The position numbers were made by a program, and so were the translations under genes. A stretch of DNA of 10,138 bases from assembly GCA_001795115.1 (NCBI GenBank), contig MGNI01000116.1, forward strand, positions 17,846 through 27,983, given 5' to 3'. The stretch comes from Chloroflexi bacterium RBG_16_48_8 (GTDB lineage Bacteria > Chloroflexota > Anaerolineae > Anaerolineales > E44-bin32). Shown here piece after piece: positions 1 through 5,988 of the stretch (position 1 is the first letter of the stretch; every line of letters starts with the position of its first letter). The notes below the pieces were generated by a model. The model was not told the DNA's origin, ran no database searches, and saw only the letters and a list, made by a program, of their open reading frames with translations.

Positions 1-806
1 CCAGACAGTACAACACCTTTGCCAGGAGTAAGTTTATTGGAAATCCAAGGTTGGTTAAACCATGTGACTCGCAAAGAACCAGTCCCATCACCAATGACGG
101 CCTCCGTCAGTTTCATACGACCATTGCGTACTTGCCGGACTTGGATGTCCTCCACAGTTCCAATGACCGTCACCTCCTCCCCATACCATAGGCGGTTGAT
201 GGTTTTCAATTGGGTGTAATCGTCATAGCGTCGAGGAAGATGCCAGAGTAAATCGCCTAGGGTCTCCAGCCCTAATTTTTTCAGCGTGCGAGCAGTTTTG
301 GGTCCAATGCCTGGAAATGCTGTCAGAGGAGCTGCCAGTGCTATAGGTGTTTCGAGAGGCTTCTCTGGCTTGGCCGGAGGTTCCTTTCCTTCGGGTTGGG
401 CAGAGGCTTCTTCGCTTTTTTCTCCTTCGTCTTTTGAAGGCAGATCCGCTTCCACTTCAGCCCTCTCCTCCAATATCTCGGATTCCTGCATTTCTTTATC
501 TTTCGCTTTCCTATCCTCGAAGGAGGGTACCTCAGCCATGATCGATTTTAATTCTGGATACTCCGAGCATAACCGGTTCCAAAGGCCATTAAGCACCTCT
601 TGACGAGATTGGGGAGATAGTTTTGGATAATCTCGAAGGCGGGATAAGACGACTTCGATGAGTTGTTGGGAAATCTGGTTCTCTTGAGCTTCCTTCTTCC
701 ATGGCTCAAGCATGTTCTGGAGACCGCCAAAAACGGCACGGTTATCAAAGCCACGGCTGGCTTCAAGGCGCAAGAACTTCGCTAACTTTTCAATCGGTGA
801 CTGCAT
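1..806 (-). CDS. recG: ATP-dependent DNA helicase RecG, N-terminal part (runs off the left edge)
   Basis: RecG is a superfamily 2 helicase that remodels stalled replication forks and Holliday junctions. Only the first 268 codons are in the window; the frame is open to base 1. Residues 1-95 form a helical N-terminal region. Residues 96-155 are a highly charged, proline- and glutamate-rich linker. Residues 160-195 carry the helix-hairpin-helix-like entry of RecG (AFPGIGPKTARTLKKLGL, then DLLWHLPRRYDDY), and about 208-268 begin the OB-fold wedge domain (VTVIGTVEDIQVR, then MKLTEAVIGDGTGSLRVTW). The helicase motifs lie outside the window. The ATG at 806 is the first possible start because an in-frame TAG sits two codons upstream; no strong ribosome-binding site precedes it. 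It follows the degV stop by 41 nt, so it is probably the distal gene of the asp23-fakA-degV-degV operon. The identity is firm from the PGIGPKTA and LPRRYDDY motifs together with gene order. Confidence 0.93.
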   Translation of the reverse strand, partial: MQSPIEKLAKFLRLEASRGFDNRAVFGGLQNMLEPWKKEAQENQISQQLIEVVLSRLRDYPKLSPQSRQEVLNGLWNRLCSEYPELKSIMAEVPSFEDRKAKDKEMQESEILEERAEVEADLPSKDEGEKSEEASAQPEGKEPPAKPEKPLETPIALAAPLTAFPGIGPKTARTLKKLGLETLGDLLWHLPRRYDDYTQLKTINRLWYGEEVTVIGTVEDIQVRQVRNGRMKLTEAVIGDGTGSLRVTWFNQPWISNKLTPGKGVVLS

Positions 807-847
807 GGTCTATCCAAAATAAGGTCATAAAAGTAAGAAGATGAAAT

Positions 848-1705
848 TTATGGTGATTGTTTCAAGCCGATTACACCAAGAGCTCCGGGACCGATATGGG
901 CACCAATGGCAGTGGTGACTTCGATAATGACGGGCGGTCGTGTGCAAAGCTTCTTTAATCTGTCAGCGAATGCAATGGCATCTTCTGAATTGGCGGAATA
1001 CGGGATCGCAAGGCGTTCAAGCTTTCCCCAACTCTCAGCGATTTCTTGAAGTTGCGCTATGGCTTTACTCCTAGTCCGGACTTGCCCCAAGCGATTGACA
1101 ACGCCATCGATAAGTTCAAGAATGATTTTAACACGGAGTAAGTTCCCCAAACTGGCTGTCAGCCAACTTACCCTTCCACTACGTTTTAGGAACTCCAATG
1201 TATCGATGAGCGCAATAAGTCGAACATTCTCTCGAGCACGCTGTGCTTTTGCCAAAACATTCTCGAAAGTCCCACCTTGCAAGACGGCAGAAGCAGCTTC
1301 GATCACCTGAAATCCCATCCCTAAGGATACCTGGCCGCTGTCGAAGGTGCTTACTCGCTCCCCAAAGGATTTTGCGGCTTGAGTGGCAACACTCAGCATC
1401 CCACTCAAGGATGGGGGGAGATGGATAGAGAGGATTTTCTCAATCCCACTTTGTAATAACGCTTCGTAGGTGTTTTCAAAGGCTTGCATCGAAGGGGCGC
1501 CTGTTGTCGGCGGGGAGGAGAGTTTCGGTAGGCGATTATAGAATTCTGATCGCGAGATGTCCATGCCATCATCGTAGGATTCCCCATCAAGGGTTACGAC
1601 TGCCGGGATCACCACAATGTTGAGGGTATTCTGGTCCTCAATAGGAACATCTGCTGTACTATCTGTGACAATAGCAATTTTCTTTCCCATCGTGGCAATT
1701 CTCAC
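848..1705 (-). CDS. DegV/FakB family fatty-acid-binding protein (canonical copy)
   Basis: DegV (EDD-fold) proteins, called FakB where characterised, bind one fatty acid and present it to the kinase FakA, which makes acyl-phosphate. The 285-residue length suits the family. Conserved features in this numbering are IVTDSTADVP at 12-21, the TGAPS element with T68, SLSG at 99-102, FDSGQVSLGMGF at 121-132, the KRSGR element with R178, and IGAHIGPGALGV at 267-278 with H270. As I recall, the Thr, Ser and His contact the lipid carboxylate in Staphylococcus FakB. The start is uncertain. A GTG at 1705 overlaps the previous stop codon as GTGA, but the only nearby AGGAG (1705-1709) overlaps that GTG. An ATG at 1690 would give 280 residues beginning MGKKIAIVTD, like most homologues, with AGGAG 14 nt upstream. 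Either way translation is probably coupled to the upstream degV gene. Fatty-acid binding is inferred from family and from adjacency to fakA. Confidence 0.92.
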   Translation of the reverse strand: MRIATMGKKIAIVTDSTADVPIEDQNTLNIVVIPAVVTLDGESYDDGMDISRSEFYNRLPKLSSPPTTGAPSMQAFENTYEALLQSGIEKILSIHLPPSLSGMLSVATQAAKSFGERVSTFDSGQVSLGMGFQVIEAASAVLQGGTFENVLAKAQRARENVRLIALIDTLEFLKRSGRVSWLTASLGNLLRVKIILELIDGVVNRLGQVRTRSKAIAQLQEIAESWGKLERLAIPYSANSEDAIAFADRLKKLCTRPPVIIEVTTAIGAHIGPGALGVIGLKQSP

Positions 1706-2559
1706 TCCTCTTCAGATTCCAAAACGATAACGCCCACACTCTTGGGGCCGATGAAGGTCGCGACAGAGGGACCATATTCTGAGATGGAAATGGGAACGCC
1801 TCGATAAAGAGCATGGAGGCGATCTTTCAGCGTCCGGCACTCATCGAGTGAGCGCATACTGTTATGTAATATCGCAATCTGCTCCACGGAGGTAAACTCG
1901 GATGTGAATTCCACCATCTTCTCAATGGATCGAGTTCGTGTACGCACCTTTTCCATAGGGATGATCTTGCCCTCTTCAATAGTCAGGAGGGCGATAATGC
2001 CGAGCATATTACCCAGTATGGCTTGCGATCTGCTGACCATACGGTTGTGTTCGAGATAAGCCAGGTCATCAACGGAGAAAATAGCGTATAGTCTGGGAAT
2101 CATGCCCCGTACGATTCTAACCAACGTATCAAAATCATGTCCTTGAGCTGCTGCTTCGGCTGCAGCTTGAACGAGAAAACCCAATCCAACCGAGATGGAT
2201 TGGGAGTCAATAACTTGAATATCACAACGTCCCAGGAAGCGTTGGCTCGCAGCATAGGCATTTTCAGTTGCCGGAGTAATAAGGCAGGAGGTATGGATGG
2301 AAAGGATTTGATCGGTTTCGTCCTTCAATTGTGCGTAAATCTGTGAAAACGCCTCTTGGGAGGGCGGATCCGCACTGGGTAATATATCCCGGCGGGTGAA
2401 TAAGCCTTCGATCTGTTTAGGATCGTATTTGCCTGTATCAAGAAGCGTGGTTTTGCCGTGTCGAATGGTAAGCGGCACAATCGATACCGGATATCTTTCC
2501 AAAAATCCACGGGTGGTAAAACGAATTGTACTGTCAGTTACGATTCGAATACGCGACAT
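1702..2559 (-). CDS. DegV/FakB family protein, diverged paralogue
   Basis: This is a second 285-residue EDD-fold protein between fakA and the canonical degV. The family is recognisable from RIVTDSTIRF at 5-14, the DSQSISVGLGF element at 118-128, the RTRTRSIEKM region at 206-215 and the closing FIGPKSVGVIVL at 269-280. Several lipid-contact positions are altered. The usual T-S-Q-P-S becomes SADPPS at 62-67, and the S-L-S-G-T loop becomes CLITPA at 92-97. The conserved His before IGP is F269. R173 of the (G)R element is kept, but the preceding Gly is Asn. The ATG start lies 2 nt after the fakA stop with only a weak GAG upstream, which suggests coupling. It probably descends from a duplication of a FakB gene and may bind a different lipid or act as a non-canonical partner. 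That is inference; the sequence only shows the substitutions. Confidence 0.88.
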   Translation of the reverse strand: MSRIRIVTDSTIRFTTRGFLERYPVSIVPLTIRHGKTTLLDTGKYDPKQIEGLFTRRDILPSADPPSQEAFSQIYAQLKDETDQILSIHTSCLITPATENAYAASQRFLGRCDIQVIDSQSISVGLGFLVQAAAEAAAQGHDFDTLVRIVRGMIPRLYAIFSVDDLAYLEHNRMVSRSQAILGNMLGIIALLTIEEGKIIPMEKVRTRTRSIEKMVEFTSEFTSVEQIAILHNSMRSLDECRTLKDRLHALYRGVPISISEYGPSVATFIGPKSVGVIVLESEEE

Positions 2560-2561
2560 TT

Positions 2562-4256
2562 TTACTCAACAGAGAAGATGATTTGATAGTGTGGCTGACC
2601 GCCTTCAACCAACTCAACCTCTAAATTTGGCCAGCGTTCTCGTACGATATCTGTAATCTTATTGGCATGCATGATGGATAGGTCTTCCCCGTAATACATT
2701 GTGATGAGCTCAGCATGATCTGCATCGCTCATCTTGAGCATCTCGATGAGAGATTCAGATAAATCATTGCCAGAGACAGCTAGCTTGCCATTCAACAGGC
2801 CAATAACCTGTCCTTCTTGCACGGCCACATCGTCGATCTCAACGGACCGGGTAGCAACTGTCAGCTCCCCAGATTGTACCTCCCCTATGGCTGTCCGCAT
2901 GTTCTCAATGACCTTCGAAAGTTCACCATCTGGTTCCAGGTATAGCATTGCCGAGACGCCTTGGGGGATCGATACAGCAGGAATGACGGTTACATCTTTT
3001 AAAGTAAAGTCAGCAGCCTGTTGAGCAGCAAGGATGATGTTCTTGTTGTTTGGTAGAAGGATGACTTTATCTGTTGGTAAATTCTCAATTGCATTGAGGA
3101 TCTCCTGAGTGCTGGGATTCATCGTTTGACCACCTTCGACAATGGCGGCAGCTCCCAGACTGGCGAATACTCTTGCGATACCAAAGCCAGGCGCAACAGT
3201 GACCACTGCAATCTGATCAGGTTCAACATAGGGCAGACGAACCTGCCACATTTCACCATGGGATGATTTATCCTCCATCTGAACCAACAAATTTTCAATG
3301 GCGATATTGGTTATCGTTCCCATCGTGCGAGTGCATTCAATCGGTTCATATTCTTTTTTATCTGGCACATGGATATGCATCCGATACATGCCATCGCCTT
3401 CTCCGACCTGAATGGAGGTCCCGATACTTTGCAATTGCTCACAATATGTTTGGATATCAAGCACCCCATAAGGGCGAAAGTCAATCACAACTTCCCAATC
3501 CTGCCCAGGTTCAACGGATTCGGTTGCGTGGTCAAGTGATAGCGCGCTTAAGGGTTGCACAGCGGCCAGCGCTTGATCAAGTGGTTGTCGATAAGCAGCC
3601 CGCAGCATTCCTTCAAAGATGTAATAAAGACCGATACCACCAGAATCGACAACACCCGCCTCCTTAAGAATGGGGAGCAATTCTGGTGTCCGCTGAACGG
3701 ATTCGTCAGCGGCGGTTACAACGATTTGTAAAATCTCCAAAGAGGAATCGGCACCGTTTGAAAAGGCCTTTTCAGCGGCTTTCGCGGCATCGGATGATAC
3801 AGTCAGGATGGTTCCTTCGACCGGGCGAACGACCCCTTTATAAGCAGTGTCTCGCGCCTCAGAAAGTGCTTTCACAAAGAGGCCCGCATCCATGTTGGGG
3901 TGATCATCTAAGGCACGGGCGAAGCCTCTCCACAATTGCGAGAGGATGACTCCGGAGTTGCCCCTGGCTCCCATAAGAGCGCCATGTGCAATGGCACGTG
4001 CAATTTTTCCGATGGATCGCTCACCAAGGGTGGCGATTTCGTCCCAGGCAGCTTGCATGGTCAAAACCATGTTTGTCCCTGTATCCCCATCCGGGACAGG
4101 AAACACGTTGAGAGCATTCACTACTTCTTGATTGGTGCGCAGCCAGATCAAACCAGCTTCCATGAGCCGACGCATAACTCGACCGTCGATGCTTCGATAG
4201 CGTTCATACAGACGTTGACGAGTTTTTTCATCAATAGATAGTTCGTTCTTATTCAT
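2562..4256 (-). CDS. fakA: Fatty acid kinase FakA-type protein (DhaL/DAK2 domain, YloV family)
   Basis: A cytoplasmic kinase of 564 residues, within the usual 540-580 range, that phosphorylates FakB-bound fatty acids with ATP; the acyl-phosphate feeds phospholipid synthesis. The N-terminal DhaL kinase domain (about 25-225) has the metal/ATP motif PVPDGDTGTNM at 53-63, where the Asp residues bind Mg, then HGALMGARGNSGVILSQ at 91-107, RPVEGTIL at 144-151 and DSGGIGLYYIFEGM at 204-217. The middle domain (about 250-335) has C272 and the MHIHV pair H294/H296, matching the metal-binding, catalytically important His pair of the family. The C-terminal DegV-like domain contains GFGIARVF at 357-364, GGQTMNPST at 375-383 and LPNNKNIILAAQQA at 401-414. 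It starts with ATG 14 nt after asp23, with no strong ribosome-binding site. All key motifs are intact. The adjacent pair of degV genes supports a fatty-acid kinase role over dihydroxyacetone kinase, and there is no DhaK or DhaM partner nearby. Confidence 0.94.
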   Translation of the reverse strand: MNKNELSIDEKTRQRLYERYRSIDGRVMRRLMEAGLIWLRTNQEVVNALNVFPVPDGDTGTNMVLTMQAAWDEIATLGERSIGKIARAIAHGALMGARGNSGVILSQLWRGFARALDDHPNMDAGLFVKALSEARDTAYKGVVRPVEGTILTVSSDAAKAAEKAFSNGADSSLEILQIVVTAADESVQRTPELLPILKEAGVVDSGGIGLYYIFEGMLRAAYRQPLDQALAAVQPLSALSLDHATESVEPGQDWEVVIDFRPYGVLDIQTYCEQLQSIGTSIQVGEGDGMYRMHIHVPDKKEYEPIECTRTMGTITNIAIENLLVQMEDKSSHGEMWQVRLPYVEPDQIAVVTVAPGFGIARVFASLGAAAIVEGGQTMNPSTQEILNAIENLPTDKVILLPNNKNIILAAQQAADFTLKDVTVIPAVSIPQGVSAMLYLEPDGELSKVIENMRTAIGEVQSGELTVATRSVEIDDVAVQEGQVIGLLNGKLAVSGNDLSESLIEMLKMSDADHAELITMYYGEDLSIMHANKITDIVRERWPNLEVELVEGGQPHYQIIFSVE

Positions 4257-4270
4257 TCGATATCATCACA

Positions 4271-4627
4271 TTAGTCTGTATTGCTTATACGCAGGCCTTG
4301 CACATGCACATTGACTGCAGCTACCCTCAGTCCAATAGCACGCTCAAGTTGATATTGGACGCTATTGGCGACGCTTGTAGCAACAGAGGATATTCGAGTT
4401 CCATATTCTACAATGATGAAAAGGTCAACAATGAGCTCGTCCTCAACGACTTCTACCTCGACACCATGTCGGGGATCTCGCGCCAGAATATCCACAATGC
4501 CATCAACAATGTTTTTGGAAGCCATTCCAACAACGCCATAGGATTGATTGGCTGCATGGGCGGCAATCGTGGCCATAGCTCTTGGGGAAATCATAATTCG
4601 GCCGAGGATTTTTGTATCACGAGTCAT
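4271..4627 (-). CDS. Asp23/Gls24 family envelope stress response protein
   Basis: A 118-residue protein of the Asp23 (alkaline shock protein / YloU) family. Recognisable parts are GRIMISPRAMATIAAHAA at 9-26, the YGVVGMASKN turn at 30-39, the VEVEVVEDELIVDLFIIVEYG beta region starting at 56, and the closing AVNVHVQGLRI at 104-114. No signal peptide or membrane segment is visible. In Staphylococcus aureus the Asp23 protein is tethered to the membrane by AmaP, but no anchor gene is seen here. This is the first gene of the minus-strand operon leading to fakA, two degV genes and recG. It has the best ribosome-binding site of the operon, GGAGGT at 4636-4641 with 8 nt to the ATG. A good promoter candidate lies upstream, with its -35 box inside the rpmB start. 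The exact biochemical role of this family is not settled; a membrane or envelope homeostasis role is known only from Firmicutes. Confidence 0.92.
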   Translation of the reverse strand: MTRDTKILGRIMISPRAMATIAAHAANQSYGVVGMASKNIVDGIVDILARDPRHGVEVEVVEDELIVDLFIIVEYGTRISSVATSVANSVQYQLERAIGLRVAAVNVHVQGLRISNTD

Positions 4628-4635
4628 GTTTGGCT

Positions 4636-4641
4636 ACCTCC
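4636..4641 (-). promoter_or_regulatory. Ribosome-binding site of asp23
   Basis: GGAGGT on the minus strand, 8 nt before the asp23 ATG. It is the strongest Shine-Dalgarno sequence in the window and fixes the asp23 start. Confidence 0.85.
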
Positions 4642-4659
4642 GAGATTGCCTTTCATGGA

Positions 4660-4688
4660 TTGATGGTCTGACCGACATGTGGTATGAT
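4660..4688 (+). promoter_or_regulatory. Candidate sigma70-type promoter for rpmB
   Basis: TTGATG at 4660-4665, a 17-nt spacer, then TATGAT at 4683-4688. Transcription would start near 4695, about 40 nt before the rpmB ATG. Both hexamers are close to consensus and the spacing is ideal. The call is from pattern only. Confidence 0.65.
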
Positions 4689-4714
4689 TTCGCCCGCTTG
4701 AATTAACACCGTCA

Positions 4715-4743
4715 ATTATGAAAGGATCCTTCCACAATGGCAA
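4715..4743 (-). promoter_or_regulatory. Candidate sigma70-type promoter for the asp23-fakA-degV-degV-recG operon
   Basis: On the minus strand, TTGCCA (4743-4738), a 17-nt spacer, then CATAAT (4720-4715). Each hexamer matches consensus at five of six positions. Initiation would be near 4708, leaving a leader of about 80 nt before asp23. The -35 box overlaps the rpmB start codon, and the predicted start lies beyond the rpmB start point, so the two divergent transcripts would overlap at their 5' ends. Confidence 0.55.
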
Positions 4744-4916
4744 AGTGTCAGAACTGTGGAAAAACCACAACCTTCGGTCAGAGCCGCAGTTTCTCTATGA
4801 AATCGACGAAACGCAAGTTTCGCCCGAATCTACAAAAAGTGCGAGTGATGGAAAATGGTCGTCTGGTCCAAAAAACGCTCTGCGCTAAGTGTATTAAAAG
4901 ACTAGCACTCATATAA
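4737..4916 (+). CDS. rpmB: 50S ribosomal protein L28 (bL28)
   Basis: This is a 59-residue protein of the large ribosomal subunit, needed for late 50S assembly and 70S formation. The translation begins MAKCQNCGKTTTFGQSRSFS, followed by the basic stretch KSTKRKFRPNLQKVRV and the C-terminal CAKCIKRLALI. Two CxxC pairs (C4/C7 and C49/C52) mark it as the zinc-ribbon form of L28. A ribosome-binding site, AGGA, lies about 10 nt before the ATG. It is the only plus-strand gene in this part of the window. It is divergent from asp23 and convergent with rpe, has its own promoter candidate (4660-4688), and has its own terminator (4939-4968). The same inverted position between rpe and asp23/yloU occurs in Bacillus subtilis. 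Confidence 0.95.
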   Translation: MAKCQNCGKTTTFGQSRSFSMKSTKRKFRPNLQKVRVMENGRLVQKTLCAKCIKRLALI

Positions 4917-4938
4917 ATTGTCTCAAAGCTGCTCGTGG

Positions 4939-4968
4939 TAAAGCCGCATTTGAGCGGCTTTATTCTTT
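4939..4968 (+). terminator. Rho-independent terminator of rpmB
   Basis: TAAAGCCGC (4939-4947), a 6-nt loop, and GCGGCTTTA (4954-4962) form a perfect 9-bp stem, followed by the T-rich TTCTTT on the plus strand. It lies 22 nt after the rpmB stop. The right arm contains the rpe stop codon (4960-4962, read on the minus strand). There is no T-run on the minus side, so it should work mainly for rpmB. Confidence 0.82.
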
Positions 4969-5646
4969 AACACTCCCAGACTTAAGTGCTTCACGGAGGG
5001 CTTGAACGCCTGATCTGGCTCCTAAGGGATGCTGGAAGATGGCTGTACCAGCAACAAACACATCGGCACCGGCGTGAACGGTATCCTTAATGGTAAGTGG
5101 ATCAATACCTCCATCCACCTCAATGTAAGCTGGATCCCTTGGATGCAGTGTCTGTAATTTTCGAGCTGCCATAACCTTTTGTAGGGTTTTTTTGATAAGC
5201 TGTTGTCCTCCAAATCCTGGATTCACAGTCATAATTAGAATCAAATCGACTTCATCCATCACTTCTTTAATGAATGTGAGGGGTGTACCTGGGTTAAGTG
5301 TAACTCCTGCAGATATCCCAAGATCCTTGATCGAGTTTAGGGTATGATGTAGGTGCGGGCAAGTCTCCACATGAACTGTTAACCGAGTTGCACCAGCTAT
5401 AGCGAAATTCGCAAGAAGATTTTCGGGTTTTTCGATCATGAGGTGAACGTCGAGCGGTAGATCCGTGACACGTCTGCAGGCTTCAACGACGTGCGGTCCC
5501 ATTGTAAGATTCGGGACGAAATGACCATCCATAACATCAACATGGATCCAGTCTATACCCCCCGCTTCAGCTTCCCGAATTTCCTCCCCCAGTCTTGAAA
5601 AATCAGCCGCTAAGATTGAAGCTGCGAGAATTTGTCGAGATTTCAT
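4960..5646 (-). CDS. rpe: Ribulose-phosphate 3-epimerase
   Basis: This enzyme interconverts D-ribulose 5-phosphate and D-xylulose 5-phosphate in the pentose phosphate pathway, in the cytoplasm, as a metal-dependent TIM barrel. With the start chosen here it has 228 residues, a little above the usual 215-225. It begins MKSRQILAASILAADF and shows IHVDVMDGHFVPN at 34-46 (metal ligands H35 and D37), DVHLMIEKP at 66-74 (H68), MTVNPGFGGQ at 139-148 (phosphate binding), EVDGGI at 176-181 (D178, the second catalytic acid), and VAGTAIF at 198-204. All catalytic residues are present. The frame extends upstream to a TTG at 5715 and another ATG at 5658. I prefer ATG 5646 because family members start just before the first strand; AAAGG lies 13 nt upstream, so 5658 cannot be excluded. 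It stands alone between two plus-strand genes. Its stop codon sits inside the rpmB terminator hairpin. Confidence 0.95.
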   Translation of the reverse strand: MKSRQILAASILAADFSRLGEEIREAEAGGIDWIHVDVMDGHFVPNLTMGPHVVEACRRVTDLPLDVHLMIEKPENLLANFAIAGATRLTVHVETCPHLHHTLNSIKDLGISAGVTLNPGTPLTFIKEVMDEVDLILIMTVNPGFGGQQLIKKTLQKVMAARKLQTLHPRDPAYIEVDGGIDPLTIKDTVHAGADVFVAGTAIFQHPLGARSGVQALREALKSGSVKE

Positions 5647-5862
5647 TTCGTCAATCATACCTTTGCAGATCGTAATTGACAAGGTGACATCCTTTTCGGC
5701 TGTTTTCAACGACAATGGATCTTTTCACCCTTCTTTGCGACTTTAATTGCTTTAAGGGCTGTCCTTGAAGATACTGGGAAAGAAAAAGGATCAAATGGGT
5801 GGGTGATAGATCGTGTTGTTGACCTTTTTGAATCCCCAACAATTCAGGCAGATAAAATTTTT

Positions 5863-5890
5863 AATATAACATATATTCTGATTGGAACAA
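5863..5890 (-). promoter_or_regulatory. Candidate promoter for rpe
   Basis: On the minus strand, TTGTTC (5890-5885), a 16-nt spacer, then TATATT (5868-5863), in an AT-rich stretch. It lies about 215 nt before the rpe ATG. Pattern only; a nearer promoter that I did not recognise is possible. Confidence 0.35.
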
Positions 5891-5907
5891 TGGTCCAAAA
5901 GTTCCAT

Positions 5908-5935
5908 TTGATGTTGGTAAGATATGCTTTAGAAT
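5908..5935 (+). promoter_or_regulatory. Candidate promoter for the SH3-like lipoprotein gene
   Basis: TTGATG at 5908-5913, a 16-nt spacer, then TAGAAT at 5930-5935. Initiation near 5942 would give a leader of about 45 nt before the ATG at 5989. Pattern only. Confidence 0.4.
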
Positions 5936-5988
5936 AGGCATCATGACATTTTGACACAATGATCAAAAGAGTTAAACGAGAATGAACT

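Larger units (their letters stand above)
5647..5988. other. Divergent intergenic region between rpe and the lipoprotein gene
   Basis: A 342-nt region with no convincing gene. The part around 5848-5880 is markedly AT-rich and is where the promoter candidates for both neighbours cluster. The part nearer rpe (5647-5845) would be an unusually long rpe leader if the candidate at 5863-5890 is real. I found no tRNA-like fold, riboswitch signature or terminator. A short minus-strand frame across 5651-5842 has no supported start and no recognisable content. Confidence 0.6.

Noticed and set aside
286..603. Plus-strand open frame with a Ser/Phe-rich translation
   Set aside because: It is the complement of the charged RecG linker. 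The Ser/Phe richness is simply the reverse of Glu/Lys codons.
3263..3667. 134-codon plus-strand open frame opposite fakA
   Set aside because: Fully antisense to conserved FakA sequence, with odd composition (many His, Arg, Gln) and no recognisable motif.
2562..4256. Reading the DAK2-domain protein as a dihydroxyacetone kinase
   Set aside because: It has the FakA three-domain layout with the middle-domain His pair and a C-terminal DegV-like domain, and is next to two degV genes. No DhaK or DhaM subunit is present.
4298..4663. 121-codon plus-strand open frame opposite asp23
   Set aside because: It lies antisense to a clear Asp23-family gene with a strong ribosome-binding site. Its translation has no family features and it is a shadow of the real reading frame.
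5647..5715. Upstream extension of rpe to a TTG at 5715
   Set aside because: The added residues do not match the family N-terminus. Starts at 5646 or 5658 are better placed relative to the first barrel strand.
5651..5842. Small minus-strand frame upstream of rpe as a leader peptide
   Set aside because: The frame needs a TTG start, has no ribosome-binding site and overlaps the rpe 5' region; no sign of selection as coding sequence.
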